Positions 9,049-17,750 of a DNA stretch of 64,000 bases are shown piece after piece (position 1 is the first letter of the stretch; every line of letters starts with the position of its first letter). A model generated the notes under the pieces. That model was not told the DNA's origin and searched no databases. It saw nothing but the letters and a program-made list of their open reading frames with translations. Both the position numbers and the translations under genes were made by a program. The stretch comes from CAMLFJ01 sp040902305 (GTDB taxonomy: Bacteria > Methylomirabilota > Methylomirabilia > Rokubacteriales > CSP1-6). The stretch lies in assembly GCA_040902305.1 (NCBI GenBank), contig JBBDXN010000139.1:1-64000 (forward strand). The letters run 5' to 3'.

Positions 9049-10031
9049 GACGTCCGCCCGCGCCGGCGGATCGCGGGCCCCGCCGCCCGCAGGGCCGGCC
9101 AAGCCGCCCGCAGGGCTGGGACGATCCCCTCGGGCATGAAGAACAGCACCGCGACGAGCAGCACCCCGTAGAGCAGCATCTGCCACTGGTACGAGGTCAG
9201 CTCGCGCAGCGCTTCCGGCAACACCGTGAAGAGCACCGCGCCCACGATGGGCCCGGCCAGCGTGCCCTTCCCGCCCGCCACCACCATGATCACCATGGTC
9301 ACGGTGTAGGTGAAGAGAAAGACCTCCGGGCTGACGAAGCGGGTGTAGTGGGCGTAGAGGCCGCCCGCCAACCCCGCCATGGCCGCGCTCCACACCGCGG
9401 CCAGCACGAGGTAGTGGGTGGCGTCGATGCCCACCGAGGCGGCCAGGGTCTCGTTCTCCCGCAGCGCCACCAGGGCGCGGCCCACCCGGGAGCGGATGAG
9501 CGCCCGGCACAGGAGATAGGCCAGCACCACCGCGACCAGCACCAGATAGTAGTACGCGCTCTTGCTGCGCAGCGACAGCGGCGACAGCCCGGGCAGGGCG
9601 ATCTCCACCGGCGGCACCCCGGGAATGCCGAGCGGGCCGTTGGTCAGGTCCATCCAGTTCACGCTGACCAGCGAGACACAGCCCGCGAACGAGATCGTCA
9701 GCAGCACGAAGTAGGCGCCGCGTAGCTTCAGCGCCAGCCGGCCGATGACGTAACCGGCCAGGCCCGGCAGCGCGATGGCGGCCAGCAGGCCGATCCAGGG
9801 CGACCACTCGAGCTTCACGCTGAGCAGCGCCGAGGCGTAGGCGCCGATGCCGAAGAAGGCGGCGTGGCCGAGCGAGAGCTGCCCGGTATAGCCCAGCAGC
9901 AGGTTGAGGCTCAGGGCCAGCACCGCGAAGATGCCGGCCATGATCAGCGTGTGCAGCTGATACGGGTTCCACACCCAGGCGGGCGCGGTCGCGACGACGA
10001 GCAGGACGATCGCGAGCGGGAGCCGGCTCAT
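9045..10031 (-). CDS. livM: Branched-chain amino acid-type ABC transporter permease LivM
   Basis: 328 aa from ATG 10031, which overlaps the livH stop as ATGA. It has about ten hydrophobic segments and the LivM family signature LNLLLGYTGQLSLGHAAFFGIGAY split around residues 45-70; the conserved cytoplasmic loop for ATPase contact is VGRALVALRENETLAASVGI (about 191-210). It forms the translocation pore with LivH in the inner membrane. The C-terminus is extended by a basic tail rich in RAAWPAL and RRR. Neighbours and strict overlaps leave no doubt about the transporter unit. Confidence 0.93.
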   Translation of the reverse strand: MSRLPLAIVLLVVATAPAWVWNPYQLHTLIMAGIFAVLALSLNLLLGYTGQLSLGHAAFFGIGAYASALLSVKLEWSPWIGLLAAIALPGLAGYVIGRLALKLRGAYFVLLTISFAGCVSLVSVNWMDLTNGPLGIPGVPPVEIALPGLSPLSLRSKSAYYYLVLVAVVLAYLLCRALIRSRVGRALVALRENETLAASVGIDATHYLVLAAVWSAAMAGLAGGLYAHYTRFVSPEVFLFTYTVTMVIMVVAGGKGTLAGPIVGAVLFTVLPEALRELTSYQWQMLLYGVLLVAVLFFMPEGIVPALRAAWPALRAAGPAIRRRGRTS

Positions 10032-10900
10032 CCCACGCGCTCCGCGCGGGCGAAGAGGCCCGACGGCCGGAGCAGCAGCACCGCGACGATCATGAGGAAG
10101 CCGACCGCGTCCCGGTAGCCGGAGGAGATGTAGCCGGCGCCCAGCTCCTCCGCGATACCCAGCACGAGGCCGCCCAGGGCCGCGCCCCCGAAGTTGCCGA
10201 GACCGCCCAGGATCACCACCGAGAATGCCTTGAGTGAGGCCAGATCGCCCATCGAGGGATAGAGCAGGAAGACCGGCCCCAGCAGCGCGCCCGCCGCGGC
10301 GGCCAGGCCCGCCCCGAAGGCGAAGGTGACGGTGTGGATGCGCTCGATGCTGACGCCCATGAGCGCGGCCGTCTCGCGGTCCTGGAAGGTGGCGCGCATG
10401 GCGCGCCCGAGCTTGGTGCGGCTCAGCAGGAGATGGGCCCCCAGGATCAGCAGGCCCGAGACCACGAACACGAAGATCCGGAGCGGCGCCACCGATACCG
10501 CGCCCGCCACCACCGGCTCGGTGGGGAACGGCGTGGGTACGCTCTTGGCCACCCCGCCCCAGGCGAGCAGCTCGGCGTTCTGCATGACGATCCACAGCCC
10601 GATCATGACCAGCATGACCGTGTCGATGGACTGCCCGCGCAGGGGGCGCAGGAGCACCCGCTCGCAGACCGCGCCGGCGAGAGCGCCGGCCACGATGGCG
10701 AGCGGGATCGCGAGGAAGAACGGGACCGCGGGGAACGCCAGCGCCGCGAAGGCGGCGTACGCGCCCAGGGTGTAGAACTCGCCGTGGGCGAAGTTCACCA
10801 CGTTCATCAGCCCGAAGACCAGCGTGAGGCCGATGCCGAGCAGGCTGTAGGTAGCGCCCAGCAGCAGCCCGTTCAGCAGGTGCTGGAGAAGCTGATCCAA
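10028..10900 (-). CDS. livH: Branched-chain amino acid-type ABC transporter permease LivH
   Basis: 290 aa with about eight membrane helices. The N-terminal family signature YSLLGIGLTLVFGLMNVVNFAHGEF is present (about residues 18-42), and the ATPase-contact loop contains GRAMRATFQDRETAALMGV (about 165-183). It pairs with LivM as the membrane channel. It starts 22 nt after the stop of the binding-protein gene on the same strand, so it probably belongs to the same transcript from the promoter near 12194-12222. Confidence 0.93.
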   Translation of the reverse strand: MDQLLQHLLNGLLLGATYSLLGIGLTLVFGLMNVVNFAHGEFYTLGAYAAFAALAFPAVPFFLAIPLAIVAGALAGAVCERVLLRPLRGQSIDTVMLVMIGLWIVMQNAELLAWGGVAKSVPTPFPTEPVVAGAVSVAPLRIFVFVVSGLLILGAHLLLSRTKLGRAMRATFQDRETAALMGVSIERIHTVTFAFGAGLAAAAGALLGPVFLLYPSMGDLASLKAFSVVILGGLGNFGGAALGGLVLGIAEELGAGYISSGYRDAVGFLMIVAVLLLRPSGLFARAERVG

Positions 10901-10922
10901 GCGCCCGCGGTCGCCGGTCGCG

Positions 10923-12092
10923 CTACTTCTTTGCCGCGAACGCGGGCAGCGCGATCTTGCCGTCCTTCACCTGGACGATGAAGATGCTGGGCTGGCTCTG
11001 CCCGCTCTCCTTGCCCGCCGGGCCGTCCTTCTCGAACTTGATGGGCCCGTTGACGCCCATGATGTTGACCTTCCAGAGCGCGTCGCGCACCGCTTTGGGC
11101 TCGGGCTTGCCCGCGAGGCGCACTCCCTCCACCGCGGTGAGGATGCCGTCGTGGCCGCGAAAGCCCTCGGTCAGCCCCTCGAAGGGATGGCCTCGCTTGG
11201 CCCACTCGTCCACGAAAGCCTTGGCCAGCTTGCCGTCGGGCATGGCTTCCGGGAACCACGGCAGGAAGAAGACGATGTGGTACGTGCCCTCCGCGGCCGC
11301 GCCCGCCTGCTTGATGAGCTGGGTGGGCGAAGAGCTGCCTCCGGTGGTGATGACCTTCCGGGCCAGGCGCTGCTCCTGCGCCTGCTTCAGGACCAGCGTG
11401 ATCTGCTCGACGCTCGTGGTGAGGAAGAGCGTGTCCGAGCCACCCGCTTTGACCTTGGTGATCTGCGCGTTCATGTCGGTGGCCGCCTGCTCCATGAACT
11501 CGGCCGCGCCGACCTTTGCGCCGGAGCGCTTGAGCAGATCGCCGAAGGCCCCCACCGCGCCCCGGCCCCAGTCCGTGTTCACGGCCAGGAAGTCCGCCTG
11601 CTTGATCCCCAGGTCCTTCATGTACTTCTGGAGCCCGAGCGCTTCCATCTCGCTGGGCGGGCTGATGCGGAAGATCCACGGGTTGCCGCGCTTGGTGACG
11701 GTGGCGGCGCTGGAAGTCTCGACCACCATCGGCACGCCGTACTCCTCGAGCTTCGGCATCGCGGCGAGCGTCATCGAGCTGCCCCAGCAGCCCATGATCA
11801 CCGGCACCTTGTCGCGCACGATCAGCTTCTCGGCGGCGGTGGCGGCTTCCTTCGGGTCCGACTTGTTGTCCTCGATCAGGAGCTCGACCTTGCGGCCCAG
11901 CACGCCGCCCTTGGCGTTGATCCAGTCCCGCGCGATCTCGGCGCCCATGCGGACGTAGTTCCCGGAGGCGGCCACCGACCCGGACAGCGGCTGGATGACG
12001 CCGACCTTCACCGATTCCTGGGCCGGTGCGGGCGTCGCGAGCGCGGCGACGACGGTGAGCGCGACGGAAAGGGCTCGGATTGCCTGCTTCAT
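10923..12092 (-). CDS. ABC transporter substrate-binding protein (HAAT/Leu-Ile-Val-binding type)
   Basis: 389 aa from ATG 12092, which has AGGAGG 8 nt upstream and begins a proper signal peptide (MKQAIRALSVALTVVAAL, probable cleavage at APAQE). The mature domain starts VKVGVIQPLSGSVAASGNYV, the type 1 periplasmic-binding fold of the peripla_BP_6 family, with INAKGGVLGRKVELLIEDN following. It captures the substrate for LivHMGF in the periplasm. A start 34 codons upstream is possible but would bury the signal peptide. The adjacent divergent GntR gene and shared promoter region suggest substrate-responsive control. Confidence 0.93.
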   Translation of the reverse strand: MKQAIRALSVALTVVAALATPAPAQESVKVGVIQPLSGSVAASGNYVRMGAEIARDWINAKGGVLGRKVELLIEDNKSDPKEAATAAEKLIVRDKVPVIMGCWGSSMTLAAMPKLEEYGVPMVVETSSAATVTKRGNPWIFRISPPSEMEALGLQKYMKDLGIKQADFLAVNTDWGRGAVGAFGDLLKRSGAKVGAAEFMEQAATDMNAQITKVKAGGSDTLFLTTSVEQITLVLKQAQEQRLARKVITTGGSSSPTQLIKQAGAAAEGTYHIVFFLPWFPEAMPDGKLAKAFVDEWAKRGHPFEGLTEGFRGHDGILTAVEGVRLAGKPEPKAVRDALWKVNIMGVNGPIKFEKDGPAGKESGQSQPSIFIVQVKDGKIALPAFAAKK

Positions 12093-12102
12093 GACCGACC
12101 TC

Positions 12103-12138
12103 CTCTGACCCTTGGACTGGCTCTGACCCTTGGACTGG
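12103..12138. repeat. Tandem 18-bp direct repeat in the binding-protein leader
   Basis: Two perfect copies of CTCTGACCCTTGGACTGG (12103-12120 and 12121-12138) lie between the ribosome site and the putative promoter of the minus-strand binding-protein gene. They would be in its 5' UTR. They could be a regulator-binding direct repeat or a simple duplication. Confidence 0.6.
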
Positions 12139-12193
12139 TTGGATTCGTCCGCGACGTTGTAATCCGCTCCGCTCGCCTCCGCTTCGCCAAGCA

Positions 12194-12222
12194 CGTATCC
12201 TACATTTCATGTCACATGTCAA
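12194..12222 (-). promoter_or_regulatory. Candidate promoter for the binding-protein/liv/cox genes
   Basis: Reading on the minus strand, TTGACA (12222-12217) is followed by a 17-nt spacer and GATACG (12199-12194). The -35 matches consensus fully and the -10 weakly. The palindrome 12208-12218 overlaps the -35 and spacer, the right place for repression. A start near 12187 would leave a roughly 95-nt leader containing the 18-bp tandem repeat. Confidence 0.4.
12208..12218. promoter_or_regulatory. Candidate GntR operator palindrome
   Basis: CATGTCACATG is a perfect 5+1+5 palindrome, flanked by TTTCAT on the left and ATGAAA on the right, which are themselves complementary. It lies between the divergent GntR and binding-protein genes and overlaps the minus-strand promoter. 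FCD-type GntR regulators commonly bind short palindromes of this sort next to their own gene; the assignment is by position. Confidence 0.4.
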
Positions 12223-12233
12223 ATGAAACCCGA

Positions 12234-12262
12234 TTGACATTGACGCGGGCGGCCCCAAGAAT
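12234..12262 (+). promoter_or_regulatory. Candidate promoter for the GntR-led operon
   Basis: TTGACA at 12234-12239 is followed by a 17-nt spacer and AAGAAT at 12257-12262 (four of six consensus bases). The -10 ends 8 nt before the ATG at 12271, predicting a leaderless or nearly leaderless transcript. It lies 11 nt from the divergent -35 element, so one bound regulator could affect both directions. Confidence 0.38.
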
Positions 12263-12270
12263 ACGACCCC

Positions 12271-12972
12271 ATGTCACCCGCGAGATCATCCACCCCCCGC
12301 GCCTCGATCGCGCCCCTGCTCCACGAGAGCCTCGGCGAGCGAGTATATCGGACGGTTCGCGACCTGATCCTGAGCCAGGTGTTTCCCCCCGGCTCCAAGC
12401 TGAACGTCGAGCAGATCTGCCGTGATCTCGGCGTGAGCCGCACGCCGGTCTGGGACACGATGCGACGCCTCGAGAGCGAGGGCCTGGTCGATACGGTGCC
12501 GCGCCACGGCGTCTTCGTGCTGAACTACGGCGCCGACCAGATCCGCGATCTCTTCGCGGTGCGCGGCGCCCTGGAAGCCCTCGCGGTGCGCCAGGCCGCC
12601 CGGAACCTCGAACCGGACGAGCGCGCCGGGCTCGAGGCGACCATGAAGGAGCTGGAGGGCGCCGCGGGCGCCGGTGAGATGGAGCAGTACTCGCGCGCCG
12701 CCATCGAGTTCCACGACCGCGTGCTGGCGGCCGCGAAGAACCAGGTCCTGAGCCGCCTGCTCGAGAACGTCTACGCCCAGATCCTGGTCCTGCGCCTGCG
12801 ATCGCTCTACCTCCCGGAGCGGGTCGAGTCGAGCGTCGCCGAGCACCGGGAGATCTTCGAGGCGGTGCGGGCCGGCGACGCCGAGCGCGGCGAGCGCCTG
12901 GCCCGGGCCCACGCCGATCACGTGCTGCAGGACGGGCTCGAGTTCACGCGGCGGAGCGAGGAGAGCCGGTGA
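12271..12972 (+). CDS. GntR family transcriptional regulator with FCD domain
   Basis: 233 aa. The N-terminal winged helix (about 17-85) has the family pattern VYRTVRDLILSQVFPPG and the recognition region CRDLGVSRTPVWDTMRRL. The C-terminal all-helical FCD domain (about 95-220) carries the metal-binding set D91 (IRDLFAVR), His145 (EFHDRVL) and a later SSVAEHREIF. FadR/VanR-type proteins sense an organic-acid or acyl-type effector and usually repress neighbouring catabolic genes. It heads the plus-strand operon and is divergent from the binding-protein gene, so it probably controls both. Its stop overlaps the next start as GTGA. Confidence 0.92.
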   Translation: MSPARSSTPRASIAPLLHESLGERVYRTVRDLILSQVFPPGSKLNVEQICRDLGVSRTPVWDTMRRLESEGLVDTVPRHGVFVLNYGADQIRDLFAVRGALEALAVRQAARNLEPDERAGLEATMKELEGAAGAGEMEQYSRAAIEFHDRVLAAAKNQVLSRLLENVYAQILVLRLRSLYLPERVESSVAEHREIFEAVRAGDAERGERLARAHADHVLQDGLEFTRRSEESR

Positions 12973-13727
12973 CGGGACGGCTCGAGGGCAGCGTGGCGGT
13001 CATCACCGGTGGCGCGGCCGGCCTCGGCTTCGCCTACGCCCGCCGCTTCCTCGACGAGGGCGCCGGCGTGTTCATCGCCGACATCACGGACCCCGCGGAA
13101 GCGCTCCGCCGTCTGGACGCGAGCGACCGCGCGGCCGGGTGTCGGGTGGACGTGGCCTCGGCCCCGGCGGTGGCGGCCATGGTGGACGCGGCGTGCCGCC
13201 GCTTCGGGCGCATCGACGTCCTGGTCAACAACGCAGCGGTCTTCGCCACGCTCAAGCCCCAGCCCTTCGACGCGATCCCGGAGGAGGAGTGGGACCGCGT
13301 GATGGCGGTGAATGTCCGCGGCATGTGGAACTGCGTGAAGGCGGTGGCCCCGGTCATGCGGGCGCAGAAGGGCGGGCGCATCGTCAACGTGGCCTCCGCG
13401 ATCGTGGCCAAGGGCACCCCGTTCCTCCTCCACTATGTCACGTCGAAGGGCGCGGTGATCGCGCTGACCCGCGCCCTCGCCCGCGAGCTGGGCGACGACG
13501 GCATCGCGGTGAACGCGGTGGCGCCCGGCCTCATCCTGAGCGACACCGTGCAGGCCAACCCGGCCGTCACCGCCTTCCAGGCGGCCGCGGTGCTACAGTC
13601 GCGCGCCTTCAAGCGCGACGCGCTCCCTGAAGACGTAGAGGGCGCGGTGTTCTTCCTCGCCTCGACGGACAGCGCCTTCATGACCGGGCAGACCCTGGTC
13701 GTGGACGGCGGCTCGGTCTTCCTGTAG
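12969..13727 (+). CDS. SDR family NAD(P)-dependent oxidoreductase
   Basis: 252 aa from GTG 12969. The cofactor motif GGAAGLGFAYA (15-25) has the classical TGxxxGxG spacing, NNAAVF stands for NNAG, Ser is in VASAIVAKG and the catalytic pair is YVTSK. ADITDPAE after beta-2 carries an Asp, which favours NAD over NADP. It is translationally coupled to gntR and lies 12 nt upstream of the 2OG oxygenase gene, so it is a step of the same pathway, oxidising or reducing an alcohol or ketone; the substrate is unknown. Confidence 0.92.
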   Translation: MTGRLEGSVAVITGGAAGLGFAYARRFLDEGAGVFIADITDPAEALRRLDASDRAAGCRVDVASAPAVAAMVDAACRRFGRIDVLVNNAAVFATLKPQPFDAIPEEEWDRVMAVNVRGMWNCVKAVAPVMRAQKGGRIVNVASAIVAKGTPFLLHYVTSKGAVIALTRALARELGDDGIAVNAVAPGLILSDTVQANPAVTAFQAAAVLQSRAFKRDALPEDVEGAVFFLASTDSAFMTGQTLVVDGGSVFL

Positions 13728-13739
13728 GAGGCGCTCGCC

Positions 13740-14759
13740 ATGCTCACCACCGTTCCGGTCATCGACCTCGCCCCGTTCACCGACGGCACGCCCGGCGGCC
13801 CCGCCGCGGTGGCGCGCGCGGTCAACGCGGCCTGCACCGACATCGGCTTCTTCACGGTCGCCGGCCACGGGGTGCCGCCCAGCCTGGTAGAGCGCATGCT
13901 GGACACCTCGCGCGCCTTCTTCGATCTGCCCGCGCCCGACAAGCAGGCGGTGAAGCGCCCGCGGCCGGAGCAGAGCCGCGGCTATCTCGCGCTGGGCGAC
14001 GAGAATCTCTCCTACAGCCGCGGCGACGCCACCACCACCGATCTCAAGGAGTTCTTCGCGATCGGCCCGGTGGACGTGCCCGACGAGGAGTACTACCGCC
14101 GGCCGGAGGCCTACCCGTCGTTCGCGCCGAACCTCTGGCCCGCGCGGCCGCCCGGGTTCCGCGCGGTGTGGACCGAGTATTACCGCGCCATGGAGACGCT
14201 GGCCGCGCGGGTCATGCGCATCTTCGCGGTGGCGCTCGATCTGCCCGCGGACTTCTTCCGCGACACGACGGACCGGCACATCAGCGGCATCCGCGCGAAC
14301 CACTACCCCGAGCAGGTCGAGGCGCCCCGGCCGGGTCAGATCCGCGCGGGCGCCCACACCGACTACGGCGCGGTCACGATCCTGCTGCCCGACGACGTGC
14401 CCGGGCTCGAGGTCCTGAACCGGCGGGGCGAGTGGATCGCGGTCATCCCGCCCGCCGGCGCCTTCGTCTGCAATATCGGCGATCTCATGCAGCACTGGAC
14501 CAACGACCGCTGGATCTCGACCATGCACCGCGTGGTGAACCCGCCGCGCGAGGCCGCCACCGGCAACCGCCGGCTCTCGATCCCATTCTTCCACCAGCCG
14601 AACTACGACGCCCTGATCGAGTGCCTGCCGAGCTGCTGCGGCCCCGACCATCCGCCGCGCTACGAGCCGGTCACCTCCGGCCAGCACCGGCTCACCAAGT
14701 TCCTGCGGGGCGGCGGCGCGGCCGCGCCGGGGCCGCGAGGCCAACATCATGAGCGCTGA
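13740..14759 (+). CDS. 2-oxoglutarate/Fe(II)-dependent oxygenase, isopenicillin N synthase family
   Basis: 339 aa with AGGAGG 7 nt upstream of the ATG. The N-terminal DIOX_N domain has VPVIDLAPF and TDIGFFTVAGHGV. The catalytic 2OG-FeII domain holds the iron triad His206, Asp208 (HTDYGAVTIL) and His263 (MHRVV), with the 2-oxoglutarate-binding Arg278-x-Ser280 (RLS). Family members hydroxylate, desaturate or cyclise small molecules and consume 2-oxoglutarate and O2. Its C-terminus overlaps the next gene by 11 nt. An amino-acid-derived or hormone-like substrate is conceivable, but nothing here fixes it. Confidence 0.92.
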   Translation: MLTTVPVIDLAPFTDGTPGGPAAVARAVNAACTDIGFFTVAGHGVPPSLVERMLDTSRAFFDLPAPDKQAVKRPRPEQSRGYLALGDENLSYSRGDATTTDLKEFFAIGPVDVPDEEYYRRPEAYPSFAPNLWPARPPGFRAVWTEYYRAMETLAARVMRIFAVALDLPADFFRDTTDRHISGIRANHYPEQVEAPRPGQIRAGAHTDYGAVTILLPDDVPGLEVLNRRGEWIAVIPPAGAFVCNIGDLMQHWTNDRWISTMHRVVNPPREAATGNRRLSIPFFHQPNYDALIECLPSCCGPDHPPRYEPVTSGQHRLTKFLRGGGAAAPGPRGQHHER

Positions 14760-15807
14760 GACGAAGACCTCGTGGGACCGCTACGCGGCGGCGCTGCCGT
14801 CGATCGCCGCCGCGGTCGGCCGCACCCCGCTCGTGCGGCTGAACCGCGTCACCCGCGACGTGACGCCCGCGATCTACGTGAAGGTCGAGTGGTACGGGGC
14901 CACCGGCAGCCTCAAGGACCGCATCTATCTGCACATGTTCGAGCGGGCGGAGGCGCGCGGCGATCTCGAGCCCGGCATGCAGGTGCTCGAGTGCTCCACC
15001 GGCAACGCCGGCATCGCGTGCGCCTGGGTCTCGGCGGTCAAGGGCTACCCCTGCACCATCGTGATGCCGGAGGGCATGAGCGAGGAGCGCAAGAAGATCA
15101 TGCGCGCCTACGGCGCCGAGCTGGTCTTCACCCCGGGCGGGGAGAGCGACGTGGATCTCTCCCTCGAGCGGCTGCGCGGCATCCGCGATGCCGCGCCCGG
15201 CCGCTACTGGGTGCCGGGCCAGTTCGACAACCCCGATAACGTCGAGGCCCACATCCTGACGACCGGCCCGGAAATCTGGGCGCAGTCCGGCGGGCGCATC
15301 GGGGCCTTCGTGGACTCGCAGGGCTCGGGCGGCCTCCTCACCGGCGTCGGCCGCTACCTCCGGAGCCGCGACTCCCAGGTGAAGCTCTACGCGGTGGAGC
15401 CCGCCGAGTGCGCGCTGCTCTCCCGTCGGGCCTGGGGCCACCACGGCATCGAGGGCATCGGCGACGGCTTCGTGCCCCGCAATCTCGACGTCTCATTGCT
15501 CACCGGCGTGATCACCACCACCACCGAGGAGAGCGTGGACATCGCCCGGCGGCTGGCGCGCGAGGAGGGCCTCTTCTGCGGCATCTCGAGCGGCTGCAAC
15601 GTGGCCGCCGCGCTCAAGCTCGCCCGGCGCCATCCCGAGCTGCCGTCGGTGGTGACGATCATCAACGACACCGGCCAGCGCTACTTCACCACCCCGCTCT
15701 GCGGGGAGGCCAAGCACGTGGAGATCCCGGAGCGGGAGCACCCGCTCGACGCCTACACCGTCGAGCAGCTCGACCGATACCAGCAGACCTGGGAGGTGCT
15801 CGCGTGA
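14749..15807 (+). CDS. PLP-dependent cysteine synthase-like enzyme
   Basis: 352 aa. The fold-type II PLP motif has the Schiff-base Lys in ATGSLKDR (about 50-57), the substrate-recognition loop ECSTGNAGIA and a glycine-rich phosphate cradle SQGSGGLLTGVG. Cysteine synthase normally shows SVKDR and TSGNTGI; the changes to GSLKDR and CSTGNAGI place it in the broader CysK/CBS/threonine-synthase-like group, so O-acetylserine need not be the substrate. A beta-elimination or replacement on an amino acid is likely. It overlaps the upstream oxygenase gene by 11 nt and the downstream CoA-transferase A gene by 4 nt. Confidence 0.88.
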   Translation: MSAETKTSWDRYAAALPSIAAAVGRTPLVRLNRVTRDVTPAIYVKVEWYGATGSLKDRIYLHMFERAEARGDLEPGMQVLECSTGNAGIACAWVSAVKGYPCTIVMPEGMSEERKKIMRAYGAELVFTPGGESDVDLSLERLRGIRDAAPGRYWVPGQFDNPDNVEAHILTTGPEIWAQSGGRIGAFVDSQGSGGLLTGVGRYLRSRDSQVKLYAVEPAECALLSRRAWGHHGIEGIGDGFVPRNLDVSLLTGVITTTTEESVDIARRLAREEGLFCGISSGCNVAAALKLARRHPELPSVVTIINDTGQRYFTTPLCGEAKHVEIPEREHPLDAYTVEQLDRYQQTWEVLA

Positions 15808-16766
15808 CAATCGCGCCGCGCGAGTACGACTTCGTCGCCGCCCGCGAGCGCCTGGAGGCCAAGCCCAAGTCGGCCGGGCCCAAGCTCGGCTCCCTGGAGG
15901 ACGCGGTCGCGCGGATCAAGAACGGCGACCATCTGGCGATCGGCGGCTGCCTCTTCTCCCGCACCCCGCTCGCGCTGGTGTGGGCGTTGCTGCGCGGCCG
16001 GCCGCAGGGCCTCACCTTCTCGCGCAACCTCATGTGCTACGAGGGCGAGTGGGGCATGGTGTCGGGCGCGGTGAGCAAGGTCGTCACCTCCTGGATGGGC
16101 ATCGGCCTGCGCTGGGGACTCTCGCGCATCCAGCGCGAGTTCGTGGAGGCCGGGCGCGTGGAGTTCGAGGAGTGGAGCCATCTCGGGCTCGGCCTGCGCT
16201 ACCGCGCCGCCGCGATGGGGGTGCCCTTCCTGCCCTCGCTCACCATGCTGGGCTCGGATCTCATGGGGGTGGGCGGCTCCCGGACGGTCGAGTGCCCGTA
16301 CACCGGCCGCACGCTTCACGCGGTGCCCGCGCTCTTCCCGGACGTGGCGTTGCTCCACGTCCAGAAGGCCGATCGCCTCGGCAACTGCCGGATCGACGGC
16401 TACCCGCACATGGACGCGGACATCGCCCGCGCCGCCGCCACCGTGCTGGTGACCGCGGAGGAGATCGTCTCCGAGGACGAGATCCGGCTCCATCCGGACC
16501 GGACCGTCATCCCGGGCTTCCTGGTGGACGCGCTCGCCCACGTGCCGTACGGCTCCTATCCGCACGAGTGCTACGGCGTCTACGACGCCGAGCCCGAGCA
16601 CTTCACGGCCTACGTGGACGGGATCCAGAAGCGCGGCGCGGCGGGCGTGGCCGACTACCTCGATCGCTACGTCTACGCTCCGGGGAGGCATGCCGACTAC
16701 CTGACCCTCTTCGGCGAGGCGCGGATGACCGACGCGGCCACCCGGGCCCGGATGCTCACCACATGA
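15804..16766 (+). CDS. CoA-transferase subunit A
   Basis: 320 aa from GTG 15804, overlapping the previous stop as GTGA; a longer frame upstream only shadows the PLP gene. It belongs to family I CoA-transferase alpha subunits (COG1788; glutaconate CoA-transferase/IpdA group): IKNGDHLAIGGCLFSRTP near the N-terminus, VPFLPSLTMLGSD in the middle and ALLHVQKADRLGNCRIDG. It works as a heteromer with the next gene product, moving CoA between carboxylic acids or, in the IpdAB branch, hydrolysing a cyclic acyl-CoA. The C-terminal extension after about residue 250 (HFTAYVDGIQKRGAA) is typical of the IpdA-like branch. Confidence 0.88.
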   Translation: MTIAPREYDFVAARERLEAKPKSAGPKLGSLEDAVARIKNGDHLAIGGCLFSRTPLALVWALLRGRPQGLTFSRNLMCYEGEWGMVSGAVSKVVTSWMGIGLRWGLSRIQREFVEAGRVEFEEWSHLGLGLRYRAAAMGVPFLPSLTMLGSDLMGVGGSRTVECPYTGRTLHAVPALFPDVALLHVQKADRLGNCRIDGYPHMDADIARAAATVLVTAEEIVSEDEIRLHPDRTVIPGFLVDALAHVPYGSYPHECYGVYDAEPEHFTAYVDGIQKRGAAGVADYLDRYVYAPGRHADYLTLFGEARMTDAATRARMLTT

Positions 16767-17524
16767 GCGTCACCGCCAACGAGCTGCTGGCCGTGATGGG
16801 GGCCCGCGAGCTGCGCGACAACACCACCGTGTTCACCGGGGTGGGCGCCCCCATGATGGCCTCGGTGCTGGCGCAGCGCACCCACGCCCCGCGGCTGACC
16901 ATGATGGTCGAGGGCGGCGTCATCGGGCCCACTTGGAAGCCGGGCGAGCTGCCGATCTCCACCAACGAGATGCGCGCCGCCTATCGGGCCCAGATGTTGC
17001 CCGCCATCACCGACGCGTTCCTGCTCGCCCAGCGCGGCTTCTTCGACGTGGGCTTCATCGGAGGCGCCCAGATCGACCGGCACGGCAATCTCAACACCAG
17101 CGCCATCGGCGGCTACGCGCGGCCCAGGGTCAGGCTGCCGGGCAGCGGCGGGGCCAACGACATCATCTCGCTCTGCCGCGAGGTGATCATCCTGACCGTG
17201 CACGAGAGGCGGCGCTTCACCGAGCGCGTGGACTTCGTCACGAGCCCCGGCTATCTCGAGGGCGGCGACTCGCGGCGACGCGCCGGCCTGCTTTTCGGCG
17301 GCGTCTCCCGCGTGGTCACCACCCTCGGCACCTTCGGGTTCGAGCCCACGAGCCGCCGCATGCAGATCCTGGCCCTCCACCCGGGCGCCACGGTGGAGCA
17401 GGTGCGCGAGCACACCGGCTTCGAGGTGCTGGTGAGCCCGCAGCTCACCACCACGAAACCGCCCACCGACGAGGAGCTGTCGATCCTCCGCATGCTCGAT
17501 CCCAAGCGCCAGTTCATCGGATGA
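16763..17524 (+). CDS. CoA-transferase subunit B
   Basis: 253 aa, ATG overlapping the subunit A stop (ATGA). It is a family I beta subunit (COG2057; glutaconate CoA-transferase B/IpdB group): VFTGVGAPMMASVLAQ, the VEGGVIGPTW segment where the catalytic Glu of glutaconate CoA-transferase is expected, FIGGAQIDRHGNLNTS and GSGGANDI. The Glu in VEGG appears retained, which leaves true CoA transfer possible. It forms a complex with the product of 15804-16766. After this gene comes 226 nt of repeats before the LLM gene. Confidence 0.88.
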   Translation: MSVTANELLAVMGARELRDNTTVFTGVGAPMMASVLAQRTHAPRLTMMVEGGVIGPTWKPGELPISTNEMRAAYRAQMLPAITDAFLLAQRGFFDVGFIGGAQIDRHGNLNTSAIGGYARPRVRLPGSGGANDIISLCREVIILTVHERRRFTERVDFVTSPGYLEGGDSRRRAGLLFGGVSRVVTTLGTFGFEPTSRRMQILALHPGATVEQVREHTGFEVLVSPQLTTTKPPTDEELSILRMLDPKRQFIG

Positions 17525-17544
17525 CCCCGTCCATTGCCCGAAAC

Positions 17545-17735
17545 CCCCTCTCCCTGGCCCTCTCCCCCAAGGGGGAGAGGGGATCGACCGGACTATCTCC
17601 CTCTCCCCCGTGGGGAATCGACCGGGCTTCTCCCTCTCCCCCCTGGGGAGAGGGCAGGGTGAGGGGTCCAGAGGTGGGTCCAGAGGTGGGTCCAGAGGTG
17701 AGGGGTCCAGAGGTGAGGGGTCCAGAGACGACGAG
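17545..17735. repeat. Family B palindromes with 12/15-bp tandem tail
   Basis: Fills the only sizeable gap of the GntR-led operon. An 11-bp stem CCCTCTCCCCC/GGGGGAGAGGG (17558-17568, 17571-17581) is followed by a second CCCTCTCCCC/GGGGAGAGGG palindrome ending in AGGGCAGGGTGAGGGG near 17675. Downstream, GTGGGTCCAGAG (12 bp) and GTGAGGGGTCCAGAG (15 bp) units repeat to about 17728. Similar palindromes occur at six other intergenic sites of the window. Confidence 0.8.
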
Positions 17736-17750
17736 GAACACGGAGACCCC

